Shown: positions 44,601-56,922 of the stretch, piece by piece | How positions within the stretch are numbered: position 1 is the first letter of the stretch | Layout: the number at the start of each line of letters is the position of its first letter | DNA from: Adenophora triphylla var. japonica | Taxonomy: Eukaryota > Streptophyta > Magnoliopsida > Asterales > Campanulaceae | Length of the DNA: 64,000 nt | Assembly (NCBI GenBank): GCA_022495995.1 | Contig: JAFEMH010000341.1 | Location: forward strand, 558,001 to 622,000 | Reading direction: 5' to 3' | Translations under genes and position numbers: made by a program | The notes under the pieces: generated by a model | What the model saw: only the letters and a program-made list of their open reading frames with translations | What the model was told of the DNA's origin: nothing | The model's database searches: none

Positions 44601-45449
44601 CTTGGGAGTATTATCAAGATGGATTTTGTGATTGGGTTACTTTGGAAGTAAAAAGGAGTATGTTGTTTTGTTTATAGGAAGTTGATTGTATTTTCTATTC
44701 ATTATATATAGTTTGATGAGATATTGATTGATAGAGTCCTCACATATGTTAGGGGATAGTTCGATTGTATAAACCCCATAGTAGTAAATGGATTGGATAG
44801 ACATCATTTGGGAAAGATCCTTTTAGAATGTATGGATGCTATTAAGTTTAACCTTGTGAAAATTTGAGAGATAATTACTTATTATTGAGGATATTCTACG
44901 GGCATGTACAATGGATGTTAGTGGTCGATAGGACTTATGGTTCCCGGAGGTTGAGTGCGTATAATAGCAGTTATCCTTCTAGCATTGAGATAAGACCGTA
45001 TGAGGTGTGGTTCGGGAAGAAAATATCGATCTCCAATTTGTTGGGGTGAGGTTGGTAAAGCAAGGCCTAAGGTAAATTGGCGCCAAAGTTTATTAATCCA
45101 TTTGAAGTTTTAGAAAAGGTTGGTGAGTTGACTTATAGACTGGCTTAGAGCAGCTTATAGAGTATTCGAAGTTTTAAATGTCATATCGTAATGTATTTGG
45201 TGAAATAAGTTGTAATACTTTTAATTATTTATATTTTTATTGAGGTCGTGAAAATTCGGGTTAGTGATAATTGCATGGTATTCGTGGAACAGTAGGTTGT
45301 AATATCGTATTATTAATGGAATTAGGAATCGTGGGAAGAATCACCATATGGAAGAGACTATTTAAGAATTGGAGTCTGAGTTATATATATAAGTAACCAA
45401 GGCGGGTTGAACATTTAGGTAAGTCTTTTTAAAATTCGGGACGAATTTT
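41662..45449 (+). pseudogene. Element C interior: decayed gag-pol remnant
   Basis: About 3.8 kb of AT-rich DNA replaces the roughly 5 kb of gag-pol expected. The only clear protein traces are near its right end: an integrase remnant (AYNSSYPSSIEIRPYEVWFG, about 44950-45020) and then KFINPFEVLEKVGELTYRLA (about 45090-45150), the segment before the chromodomain. Traces of a WELE-type tail follow at about 45360. Gag, protease and RT motifs cannot be recognised. Numerous stops occur in all frames. Such an element could only have moved with proteins from a relative. Confidence 0.7.
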
Positions 45450-45466
45450 CTTTAAGGGGGAGTGAG
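45450..45466 (+). other. Element C polypurine tract
   Basis: TTTAAGGGGGAGTGAG directly before the right LTR, preceded by AAAATTCGGGACGAATTTTC, an inverted-repeat-like block also present beside element D's PPT. Confidence 0.8.
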
Positions 45467-47927
45467 TGTAACGACCCTAACCCTAGGCCCTAATTTTAAT
45501 ATCATATTGTGTGCTTTTATTATTATTGTTAATATTATGTGTCCATTTTTTTTTATATACTTGATTTCTTATATTAGGATAAAAGGATAGGAAAATAAAT
45601 TAATGCTCTAAAGGAAAAATAAAAATAGAAATTTGATAAAAGTATGAGGAGGTTAAATTGTGTAGAATAAATAATGGAAAAGAAAAAGGGGTTTCATTTA
45701 ATTGTTGAAAGCCTAGGTAGTGTGGAAGGGGGGCCATGATACTTTCCCCTAATTCCCTCCTTCTTTGGCCCCTAAAGTCAAACACCACCTTACCTCCCCA
45801 TGCCTCCTCTTACTCCTTCCATACTCCCTATATTCACCTCCCTCTTTCTTCTTCATTTTACTTCTTTCACTTTTCCCATGGAAGCTTTGTGAAAGCCTCT
45901 CATTCCAAGAGTTCCTACCAAGTTCATTTCTCAACCATTTTCAAATCCAAGTGTCCTTTTGTGAATGGTACATCTAAAGGAGTTGATCAAGCCTAGAAAA
46001 GCTTCATTTCATCTTGTATTAGCTAAGGTGAGTTATTATGACCCTTCCCTTCTATTTGATGCTCATGAACTATGGATATTGTTATTGTTATTATGATGAT
46101 TGTTAATGCTTTAGAAACCTTCTTGGGAGTTGAGGAATGGATTTATGTTATGGAGGGATGTGATTGTTGATAAAGGAGAAAGAACATGGTTGGATTGGGG
46201 GTAGAAGGGTTAAACATGAAATGGGTGGAGTTAGATTAGAAGATTTTAGCTTGAAATAAGATAATGAAATGGGTGGGAACTTAAGAGGTAAATAATCTAA
46301 GTCTATATTATTTTGGGTTTAGATGATTTAAGATGAGATATGTAAGGTTAGAAAATCCTTTTGGTGTTCATGAAAATAAGGAAGATTAAAGGGAAAAGAA
46401 ACTATGTAAAAAGGAGTTGGAAATTCGAGTGTTGCTGGAATTGGTCATGGGCGGTCGCCCATGGGGGCTTGAGCGGCCGCCCATGTAGGCAGAATCATGG
46501 TCCTCAGTTTTCCCTTCTTGGGCGGTCACCCAAGTGACCTTGTGCGGTCGCCCAACCCAGCAGAACACCTTGCACCCTTGTGAAACCTCTTGTGGGCGGT
46601 CGCCCAAGAGGCGAGGGCGGTCGCCCATGTCCCCAGGAATTTTCCCACTTCCCTTTCTCGCTGATTTCTCCCTAGCGACTACCTAGCTTGATCCCTAACC
46701 AGTATAAAGTAGTATAATCTAATCCAAACCGGATATGAACTAATCCTTTTAACCTAGGTTATGCATAGAACATTTGTATCACTTAATGACATCTTAAATG
46801 GTTTAAAAAGGAACTTGAGAAGCACTTTAAGTCCGACTCAGGAATCGTTTGGCAGTCTAGTTTGACCATTTATCAAATGTAACTTCCACTTGGTAAATTG
46901 AGTTGGGACCTTCATGGGGGCCATATATTGTTGTATAATGACTATGTAGGGTGGATTGATGATACTTCATTGCCTTACTTGAGTTCATATTTATTGTTTA
47001 TATTATGCATAGTGTGTTGAATAATTGTTGCACTATGATATTGGTTGTACATGAGTATATTTTACCATGTGGCTACATTGTTTATCCCTTTGTGTGGATT
47101 ATGTTTCAAGTAACTATTATGTGCTTGATAATGTGTTAATCAGCTGATGTTGGGGGTATAACATAATACGATCAATTATGGAAGTGTGATCTAATGTGAT
47201 CGGATTATGTTATATCTGTGGCCGTCCCCTCCTGTGGCCACAGGTTGGGGTATAGCATCTGTAGTGAGCCAAAAGCCTTACAGAGTTGCTACTATCTTAT
47301 TTGGTTCCCTGAAAAACGGGTCTTATAAGATGTGAGTATTGCTTAAGCAGCTCACTGTAAGATTGGAGTATTATTATATCCAATGTTGTACGACTATTAT
47401 TCAGACTGGAAAAGGTAAACCAAGGTAATGTAAGGTGTTTACAGCTTTTCCAATGTGTTATATGCGACTTGTTATGTGTTGCATTTTATTTGGCATATTG
47501 CTGCATTCATAATAGCTTGCTGAGATTTAGTCTCACCCCTCTCCCTTTAATGTTTTAGATTCCGAGACAGGCGGACCGGCCAAGTAAGGGCGGTGAGGAG
47601 TTTGGAAGTGATAATTTGGGAAGTGTCTGGGTATATATAGGTTGGCATCGAAAGTGTATTTTGATATAATTAATTTATGGAGTTTGTATTTATAAATCCT
47701 AATTTTATGTTAAACCCGATAACTTTTTGTAACTAAACACTTTCTTACTGTCAAAGATAGTCACTATTTCTCCATTGTGGAAAGGTGTAGAGTTATTTTG
47801 AAATGGTTATAACAATTGTATTTATGTTTGAAATTCAAATAAAAGTTTTAAAAGTTTAGGAAATTTGGGTTAGTTTGAGGACGCTCCATCTCGGGACACG
47901 TGTAGGTTCCGGGTCGGGGTTCTCACA
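45467..47927 (+). repeat. Element C 3' LTR
   Basis: 2461 bp, TGTAACGACCC to CTCACA, nearly the same as 39188-41647. Several of the visible differences are at CpG sites inside the palindrome cluster (46446-46630). Confidence 0.95.
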
Positions 47928-49817
47928 AAGCATATAACATCAAATCATCTTCATATATATATATCACATTCTTATCAACACAATGAAAGATATATATACA
48001 TATAACACATAAGTGCAATAATGTAACTCTTAGAAGGATACTGAGCCAAGGTTTCATCCTCAAAAGGATATCACGATCCGAGCAGCATCAGCAGCTGAAG
48101 AAGCAGTTTCGGAACCCAATCACAGTAACAACAAATGGGAACTATGACACAAAGTCATACCCAAATGTGCAACTATACTACACCCTAAAAAGGGGAGCTA
48201 GCCCACTACCCAAAACATGGCCAATGGCTGGGCAAAAAGGGACCCAGTGTATGGATTATAACGAACTCGGCTTGGGTGCCATTATAATCACATAACACTG
48301 CCCAACAATCAAGTACCAGCTGGACTTTCAAACAGAAGCACAATACTAAATACTTGCTTACAATAACCGATGATTCCAAAGTAGGAAACCATACAAATAT
48401 AGCATTTCAAAATGATAGCAAAATGATAACAAGTATCCAACAAAAGTAGCACAAAGCCTAAACCATCCTTGAACCGATTCAAATCAACTTAGGATTCCAA
48501 AGTAGGGAACCCTAATCAAGCACATCATAAAGATGTCAAACAAATGCAAAAGGTGCAACACATAAGATCTACACACTTATAATAACCATTCAAGGACGTA
48601 TAACAATCATATAAGGATAGTAAACAAGTTAGATTCAATGGAAATCAATGGTTCCAACCTACTTTGACAAAATATTTAACCATCTTTAAATTATCACAAT
48701 TAGTATGTAAAGACATCATATTGTTGTTCATACATTATACTTTGATCGCAGTGTTCAATTGGTTGAAATCTATGTTATAAAGTTGAACCTACATGGCTTT
48801 GAAAACAGTTAAGCAAAACAGGGCAGGGCACGACTCGTACCCCAGGGCACGACTCATGACCCTTAAACACCCTACCTGATACAGTCGTCCAACTCAAGGC
48901 ACAACTGGGCACGACTCGTGCCCTCAACAGAATTCAGAACAGAAGCTGAAACTTCAGCAACTTCAATTGAAACATTTCAAGCTCATTTTCCCCAGCTCAA
49001 ACAACCTTACCAAAACCCACAATTTAGTTCAAAACATACCATGTTTACCTCAAACCATTTCCAAATAACCAAAGTCATTCTTTACCATTTCAACACAGAC
49101 CAAAACCATTTCCAAGTTAGCCAAAGCCATTTTTTCATTTCCTAACTCAAGGAAATTTATCAAAATCACATGCAGCCATTTTTCAATAAAAACAACATCC
49201 TTAACCACTAAATGAGCATACAATTCAAGAAAAATATAATAACTTACTTGAAATAATATAAAAACTTGAAAACTTTAATCGGATGAAAATGTTCTCCTTC
49301 TTCTCCTGAACACAACGAAACGAACGGATCGTCGAAGGGATTTTTCTAGAATATTTTGGGGAATTTTTAGTTGAAGAACAAGGGTTTGGCTTTTTGGACC
49401 AAGGGTGAAGAACTTTGCTGAGGAAAATTTTGTTAGTTTAAAATGAAGCTTCTCAAATCATTTTCCAAGGATAAACATAGGATTTTCCACTTAAGCTCCT
49501 TTACCTATTAAACAATTTCAAAAACTAAATCCTTTAAGTTCCAACCTAATCATCTAAGCACCTCAAAGTTTATAAGAAATATTTAATTAATTTTTTTTCC
49601 AATATTACTATTTCACTACACTCTCCTAATATTTTCATTCACACATTAAATATTTATTTTTAATTTATTAACATTTTTAATATATCATATAAGTGATAAA
49701 ATGTTAACGAACACATAATTTCTACCAACCAAATGCAAAACATATTATAATATGAAATGCACACCGTTACTAACTCAAGCATGGATCAAAATAGAACCTA
49801 GGATTAGGGTCGTGACA
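47928..49817 (-). repeat. Element D 3' LTR, right segment
   Basis: Resumes with the second AAGCA copy and matches 54969-56917. Ends GGGTCGTGACA. It contains three copies of the GGGCACGACTCGTGCCC palindrome at 48826-48923. Confidence 0.92.
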
Positions 49818-49836
49818 TTCACTCCCCCTAGAAGAA
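49818..49836 (-). other. Element D polypurine tract
   Basis: The minus strand reads TTCTAGGGGGAGTGAA against the LTR start, with AAAATTCGGGTCGAATTTTC upstream as in element C. Confidence 0.8.
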
Positions 49837-49856
49837 AATTCGACCCGAATTTTAGC

Positions 49857-50504
49857 TTACTTACCTAGAAGGTCAAATAACCAAGGGTATTTCCGCTCCA
49901 TCTCTTCCCGGAGCTCCCAAGTAGATTCTTCCACGTCATGGTTTCTCCAAACAACTCTCACGAGAGGAATACTCTTATTTCTCAGTTCTTGCACCTTGGT
50001 ATCAATAGCTTGAACCGGCTGCTCCATGTAAGACATATCCGGTTCTATGTCCTCGGGAATCCTCGGCAACACATGAGAAGGATTATACACATACTTTCGA
50101 AGCATGGAAACATGGAACACACTATGCATTCTCCCAAGAGATGAAGGAAAATCAAGACGATACGCAAGATTTCAAATCCTTTCAAAAATCTCAAAAGGAA
50201 CTACGAACCTCGGAGCTAACTTACCCTTCTTACCATACCTCTTAATCCCCACTTTAGGTGAAACTCTCAAGAACACAAGGTCTCCCTTATGAAACTCAAG
50301 GTCTCGTCTCCTCTAATCCGCATAGCTTTTCTATCTACTCTGGGCCGTAATCAATCGATTCCGAATAATCTTGACTTTCTCAACTGAATCCCGAACCATA
50401 TCAATACCCCAAAGTTTAGCTTCACCGACTTCATCCCAACAAATCAAAGATCTAGATTTCCTCTCGTACAAGGCTTCATAAGGGGCCATCTCAACACTCG
50501 ATTG
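49857..50504 (-). pseudogene. pol: Element D integrase C-terminus and chromodomain-type tail
   Basis: Continues leftward from the integrase core after a stop at 50505. It has APYEALYERK, then GDLVFLRVSPKVGIKRYGKK and KLAPRFVVPFEIFERI, and HSVFHVSMLRKYVYNPSHVL. The tail VVWRNHDVEESTWELREEME is the chromodomain-like end typical of Tekay/Del. Three stops precede the last open piece (50129-49857). Confidence 0.85.
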
Positions 50505-52472
50505 TTAGCTATTGTTGTAAAAAAACTCAACAAGAGGCAAATGAACATCCCAAGAATTCGAGAAGTCAACTAAACAAGCTCGCAACATATCTTCAAGAAT
50601 CTGAATTGTTCTCTTGGATTGGCCATCAGTCTGAGGATGGAACGCCGTGCTAAATCTCAATTCAGAACCCAAAGTCTTTTGCAACACTTGCCAAAATCTA
50701 GAGGTAAATCTAGGATCCCGATCTGATACAATGCTAACCGGAACCCCATGCAATCTTACTATCTCATGAATATACAACTTCAAAAGCCTCTCCATCGAAT
50801 AACTAATGTCAATAGGTAAGAAATGAGCGGACTTCGTCAATCTATCCACAATCACCCAAACGCCGTCATGCTTCCTACTAGTACGAAGCAATCCCGTGAC
50901 AAAATCCATGGTAATATGCTCCCATTTCCATTCCGAAATATCTAACGGCTGAAGCAACCCGGCGGGTCTTTGATGCTCGGCTTTAACTTGCTGACACGTC
51001 AAACACTTTGATACATAATCCGATATTTCTCTCTTCATATTATTCCACCAAAAATGTTTCATCAAATTCTGGTACATCTTGGTACTCCCGGGGTGAATGG
51101 TATACTTGGACTTATGGCCTTCATCAAAAACTTGGCGCTTCACCTCATCAAGATTTGGCCCACACAATCGGCCTCTAAATGTCAATACTCCATCGGAACT
51201 AAGGGAGAACTCCTTGAATTTTCCATCCACTACCTGATCTACAATTTTCTTCAACTCTAAATCACCCTTTTGACCCTCCTTTATTTGTTGAATCAAGCTT
51301 GGTAAGGCACTAATGTTCGCAAAGATGGCTCCATGCCTCGACTCTCGGTGACACCAATCTCGAGCATCCTCCAACATCTTCAATTCCCGAACCATCAATG
51401 AAGCGACATAAGACTTCCTACTAATAGCATCCGCCACCACATTTACCTTGCCCGAGTGATAGGAAATAGTACAATCATAATCCTTCAAAAGTTCCATCCA
51501 TCTCCGCTGCCTATTGTTCAATTCCTTTTGCGAGAAAAGATACTTCAAGCTTTTATGATCTGTGAAGATCTCAAACTTCGCTCCATAAAGGTAATGCTTC
51601 CATTTGTACAAGGCAAAGACAATAGCTACAAGCTCCATATCATGAGTCGGGTAGTTCTGCTCACAAAAAGTCAACTTCCTCGAGGCATACGCGATAACCT
51701 TCCAATTTTGCATCAATACACACCCTAAACCCTCCTTTGAAGCATCAAAATAAATCACCAACCCATCATTCCCATTTGGCAAAACAAGGATAGGTGCCGA
51801 TGTCAACCTCTTCTTTAATTCCTCAAAACTTGCTTGACACTTCTCATTCCACACAAAAGGTACATTCTTCCGAGTCAACTGAGTCAGCGGAGTAGCAATC
51901 TTTGAAAACCCTTTGATGAATCTTCTATAATACCCGGCTAACCCCAGAAAACTCTGAATCTCGGTAACTGATTCCGGCCTCTTCCAACTAACCACAGCTT
52001 CAATCTTGGAAGGATCAACTGATATTCCACTCTTTGACACAACATGGTCTAGGAAAGAAACCTCCTCAAGCCAAAACGCACACTTACTAAACTTGGAAAA
52101 TAACTTCTTATCTCGTAGCACCTCCAACACCATTCGCAAATGTTGTTCATGTTCCTCCCGAGATTTAGAATAGACCAAAATGTCATAAATAAACACAACA
52201 ACAAAAGTATCAAGATAGGGTTTGAAAACCCGATTCATCAAATCCATAAAAATAGCTGGAGCATTCGTTAAACCAAAAGGCATGACAAGGAATTCGAAAT
52301 GACCATATCGAGTACGAAAAGCAGTCTTGGAAACATCCTCCAGACGAACCTTCAACTGATGGTACCCGCTTCTCAAGTCATGCTTCGAAAAGACTGTCGC
52401 ACCTTGAAGCTGATCGAATAAATCATCAATATGAGGCAAAGAGTATTTGTTCTTCATCGTCGCTTGGTTCAA
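50505..52472 (-). pseudogene. pol: Element D RT, RNase H and integrase core
   Basis: An uninterrupted 655-codon frame. [37 protein letters not shown], and [10 protein letters not shown] where FIDDIL is expected, so the first catalytic Asp is Tyr (52185-52187). RNase [16 protein letters not shown] and [20 protein letters not shown]. Integrase: H-H-C-C ([13 protein letters not shown]), [20 protein letters not shown] and [13 protein letters not shown] where GQSERTIQ is expected, so the catalytic Glu is Lys (50613-50615). The frame is open but two enzymes are catalytically dead. It is preceded by a TAG at 52473-52475 in place of the usual Glu after CIDYR. Confidence 0.92.
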
Positions 52473-53225
52473 CTATCGGTAATCAATGCACAGTCTCAAT
52501 GACCCATCTTTCTTCCTAACAAATAATACCGGAGCTCCCCACGGCGAGACACTCGGTTGGATGAATCCCTGATCCAGCAATTCTTGCAACTGAGCCTTCA
52601 ACTCTTTCAACTCGACTGGGGCCATTCTATAAGGTGCCTTGGATATTGGAGCTGTACCTGGAAGCAAATCAATCCCAAACTCTATCTCCCTATCCGGACG
52701 CATCACATATTCAGAAGAGAACACATCCGGAAACTCCTTAACTATCGGTACATCCCCAAATTCAGGCAACACTTTAGTAGTATCCAAGACACTAGCCAAG
52801 AATCCGATATAACCACGAAGCAATAACTTCCTATCTTTCACATAAGAAATGACACAGATAGTCCCAATCGAAGGAATAGCCTCAAAAACAAACTTAGGCA
52901 TATTCGGGACTGTAAAGGTAACAACCTTCTTATGACAATCGACTAAAGTATGGTATTTGCTTAGCCAATCCATACCCAAAATAACATCAAAATCATGCAT
53001 AGGCAATACTACCAAATCAGTAGGCAACACATGATCACATATATGCACATCACAGGCACATAACACCTCATCGGTTACCAAACACTCTCCCATCGGAGTT
53101 GACACTAGCACATAAGGCATAGACTCAATAGAAACATGCAATTGCAATGCAAAATGCATGGACACACAAGAATGAGATGAGCCAGGGTCTATAAGTGCAC
53201 GTGCTCTAATACTTGCTATAAAAAT
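52473..53225 (-). pseudogene. pol: Element D protease and RT N-terminus
   Basis: Protease-like [13 protein letters not shown] (about 53160-53205) uses DPG rather than DTG or DSG; I recall DPGS as a recurrent variant in plant Del/Tekay proteases. It continues through [20 protein letters not shown] and the RT entry ([49 protein letters not shown]), ending at the in-frame TAG 52473-52475. Confidence 0.88.
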
Positions 53226-54323
53226 AGTACCTCCGATGACGTTGGAGTAATCTGCCGCTTATTGTTGATTCACCGCAAAGACTCGATGAACCTTAGGCCT
53301 CCCTGAAGAATCCCTCTTCTGTCCTTGAGAAGTCCCGGCACCACTCGCGGATGCTTGCTTCTTTGGCTTTGTACAATCTTTCTAAAAATTCCCCAACTGC
53401 CCATAACTTAAACATTTCCCCTGTTTCTTCCAACAATGTTCCTCTATGTGGCCTTTCTTCTAACAATAATTACAAACTTTCTTTGGTGCATTCCCCAAAA
53501 TAACACCCTGCCTTCTAAAATTTGACTGACCGTGCGGCTGCCCTCTAAACTATAATGTCGATCCTTGCCCTCCTCGATTATCTTGACCTTGTGATTGTGG
53601 TCTACTTTGTCCTCCTTGCCTTCCCATACTAACCCCTTCCATCTTCCTCTTATGTTCTTCAATGTCATGCTCAACATGGTATGCACGATCCACGGCATCT
53701 TGAAAATTTTGAAACTTGTGGGCAACTAATGGCATTCGAATCACTGTCTTCAAACCCTGAACAAACCTCATGGACTTCCTCTCCTCGGTTGCCACCAAAT
53801 GAGTTCAATATCTTGATAACTCCATGAACTTGGCCACATACTGCGCCACGGTCATAAAATTCTGCTCCAGATTAAGAAACTCCATCTCTTTCTTATCTTG
53901 ATCTACTGACAGAATAAAATTCTCCTTAAATTTCCTTATAAAATTCTCCCAAGTGTACGGAACATGAGTCTCATCCCAACTTGCTTTTAAAGTTCTCCAC
54001 CAATGCTCCGCCGCACCAGAAAACTTGTAAGCAGCGAACCTGACTCGTTCATCCTTGGTACATCTTAATACCTCAAAGATCTTTTCCATGGCCTCAATCC
54101 ACCTTTCCGCCTTTGACACATCTGGCTCACTATTATAACCAATAGGTTTCAACTTCAAAATCTGATCCAATCCAACCCTTGGCACTGCTTGCTCTCCTTG
54201 TTGTCTTTGGTCATTCATGGCCTTCATAGCTGCCTCTAACATTCCTTGGAACATATCTCGGGTCTCCTCCGGTACATTACCACGGCCTAAAGGTCCAGTC
54301 GGATCACCTTCTGCTCCTGCCAT
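53226..54323 (-). pseudogene. gag: Element D Gag
   Basis: Start MAGAEGDPTGPLGRG at 54323. It has the gypsy Gag core (AERWIEAMEKIFEVLRCTKD, AAEHWWRTLKASW, FIRKFKENFILSVDQDKKEM). In-frame TGA at 53805, stop at 53550. The knuckle region CNYC-stop-KKGHIEEHC (about 53425-53475) has a stop inside the zinc finger. Gln/Gly-rich linker before the knuckle. Confidence 0.88.
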
Positions 54324-54419
54324 AACAAATGAGTACCTGCATAAAACATTTAACGTCACTCACTCAATCCATACTACCCTCCTAGGTCACATAGTCACTC
54401 TAGACTATCTAAACCTAAG

Positions 54420-54432
54420 GCTCTGATACCAA
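54420..54432 (-). other. Element D primer-binding site, initiator tRNA-Met
   Basis: The minus strand reads TTGGTATCAGAGC, one base from the LTR end. Confidence 0.95.
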
Positions 54433-54433
54433 C

Positions 54434-54985
54434 TGACGAGCCCCGAACCGTGGTCCTACTTGGCCACACGCCAGGACAGGCTCTGAAGATGCCTTTAAAA
54501 AAAAACTTTTGAAATGACCTTTCTAAAGTTATCACCTTCAAAAACCTGTTTAACGTAAAGGTACTTTTATAAACATTTCAACTAAAGGTAAAACCATCTA
54601 CTTCTACTTCAAAAACCAACTCATATAACTTTCAAACCATTTACAACCCTTTACAAATCACACACAAACTTCTTTACAAACCAAGGAACATAGGTTCCCA
54701 AAATATAAAATATTTACATCCCTTTAAAAGTTGCAAAATAAGGACAACAAATCAAGTCTAACAATACTACCCCAATGTTATACATTTACATAATGTAACC
54801 ATACAAAATACCTTTTCCATATACAATCCCAACTAGGCGCCCTCTCGGTGCTCAACGTGTTCTAGCCCCTGGCTCGGCTCTATCTATGAAAGCAATAAAA
54901 AGATGGGGTGAGAAAAATCTCAGCAAGTTATTATATATGCAACAATATGATATGCAATCACATTAGGAAGCATATAACATCAAAT

Positions 54986-55031
<46 letters not shown>

Positions 55032-56917
55032 TATTCCTATCAACACAAAGAAAGATATATATACATATAACACATAAGTGCAATAATGTAATACTTAGAA
55101 GGATACTGAGACAAGGTTTCATCCTCAAAAGGATATCACGATTCGAGCAGCATCAACAGCTGAAGAAGCGATTTCGAAACACAATCATAGTAACAAAAAA
55201 TGGGAACTATGACACAAAGTCATACCCAAATGTGCAACTAGACTACACCTTAAAAAGGGGAGCTAGCCCACTACCCAAACTATAGCCAATGGCTGGGCAA
55301 AAAGAGACCCAGTGTATAGATTATAACGAACTCGGCTCGGGTGCCATTATAATCACATAACACTGCCCAACAATCAAGTACCAGCTGGAATTTCAAACAG
55401 AAGCACAATACTAAATACTTGCTTACAATAACCGATGATTCCAAAGTAGGGAACCATACCAATATAGCATATCAAAATGATAGCAAAATGATAACAAGTA
55501 TCCAACAAAAGTAGCACAAAGGCTAAACCATCCTTGAACCAATTCAAATCAACTTAGGATTCCAAAGTAGGGAACCCTAATCAAGCACATCATAAAGATT
55601 TCAAACAAATGCAAAAGGTGCAACACATAAGATCTACACACTTATAATAACCATTCAAGGATGTATCAACAATCATATAAGGATATTAAACAAGTTAGAT
55701 TCAATGGAAATCAATGGTTCCAACTTACTTTGACCAAATATTTAACCATCTTCCAATTATCACAATTAGTATGTAAATACACCATATTGTTGTTCATACA
55801 TTATACTTTGATCGCAGTGTTCAATTGGTTGAAATCTATGTTATAAAGTTAGACCTACATGGCTTTGAAAACAGTTCAGCAAAACAGGGCAGGACACGAC
55901 TCGTGTCCCAAGGCACGACTCATGGCCCTTAAACACCCTACCTGATACAGTCATCCAAATCAAGGCATAACTGGGCACGACTGTATGGCACGACTCGTGC
56001 CATAGGGCACGACTCATGCTCTCAGCAGAATTTAGAACAGAAGCTGAAACATCAACAACTTCAATTGAAACATTTCAAGCTCATTTTCCCCAGCTCAAAC
56101 AACCTTAGCAAAACCCACAATTCAGTTCAAAACATACCATGTTTACCTCAAACCATTTCCAAATAACCAAATTCATTCTTTACCATTTCAACACACACCA
56201 AAACCATTTCAAAGTTAGCCAAAACCATTTTTTCATTTCCCAACTCAAGGAAATTTAGCAAAATCACATGCAACCATTTTTCAATAACAACAACATCCTT
56301 AACCACTAAATGAGCATACAATTCAAGAAAAATATAATAACTTACCTGAAATTAATATAAAAACTTGAAAACTTTAATCGGATGAAAATGCTCTCCTTCT
56401 TCTCCCGAACATAACGAAATGAACGGATCGTCGAAGGGATTTTTCTAGAATATTTTGGGGAATTTTAAGTTGAAGAACAAGGGTTTGGCTTTTTGGACCA
56501 AGGGTGAAGAACTTTGCTGAGGAAAATTTTGTTAGTTTAAAATGAAGCTTCTCAAATCATTTTTCAAGGATAAACATAGGATTTTCCACTTAAGCTCCTT
56601 TACCTATTAAACAATTTAAAAAACTTAATCCTTTAAGTTCAAACCTAATCATCTAAGCACCTCAAGGTTTATAAGAAATATTTAATTAATTTTTTTTCCA
56701 ATATTGCTATTTCACTACACTCTCCTAATATTTCCATTCACACATTAAATATTTATTTTTAATTTATTAACATTTTTAATATATCATATAAGTGATAAAA
56801 ATGTTAACTAACACATAATTGCTACCAACCAAATGCAAAACATATTATAATATGAAATGCACACCATTACTAACTCAAGCATGGATCAAAATAGAACCTA
56901 GGATTAGGGTCGTGACA
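54434..56917 (-). repeat. Element D 5' LTR
   Basis: TGACGAGCCCC to CGTGACA, 2484 bp. It contains a TA microsatellite (about 54990-55030) that is much shorter in the 3' LTR. The palindrome cluster at 55892-56023 has about five sites against three in the 3' LTR. Confidence 0.93.
55892..56023 (-). promoter_or_regulatory. Palindrome cluster in element D 5' LTR
   Basis: Sites include GGACACGACTCGTGTCC (55892-55908) and one with 10-bp arms TATGGCACGA/TCGTGCCATA around a central C (55984-56004), plus three partial copies. About 890-1030 bp from the U3 end, the same LTR position as the cluster in element C. Confidence 0.6.
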
Positions 56918-56922
56918 GAGGC

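Larger units (their letters stand above)
39188..47927 (+). mobile_element. Element C: degenerate chromovirus with well-matched LTRs, nested in D
   Basis: Two long LTRs of 2460 and 2461 bp flank a 3.8-kb interior. Exact target-site duplication AAGCA (39183-39187 and 47928-47932). PBS TTGGTATCAGAGC follows the left LTR and a PPT precedes the right one. Ends TGTAACGACC and CTCACA resemble element D's, so C and D are related families. The interior has no usable gene. Confidence 0.95.
38646..56917 (-). mobile_element. Element D: Tekay/Del-like chromovirus, split by element C
   Basis: LTR ends are TGACGAGCCCC and GGGTCGTGACA; on the minus strand the LTR begins TGTCACGACCC, typical of this lineage. 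Target-site duplication GAGGC is exact (38641-38645 and 56918-56922). PBS, gag, protease, RT, RNase H, integrase, chromodomain-type tail and PPT run leftward in normal gypsy order. The 3' LTR is interrupted by element C. Confidence 0.93.

Noticed and set aside
54990..55030. TA repeat as a promoter or origin
   Set aside because: Simple microsatellite, short in the other LTR of the same element; length difference is slippage.
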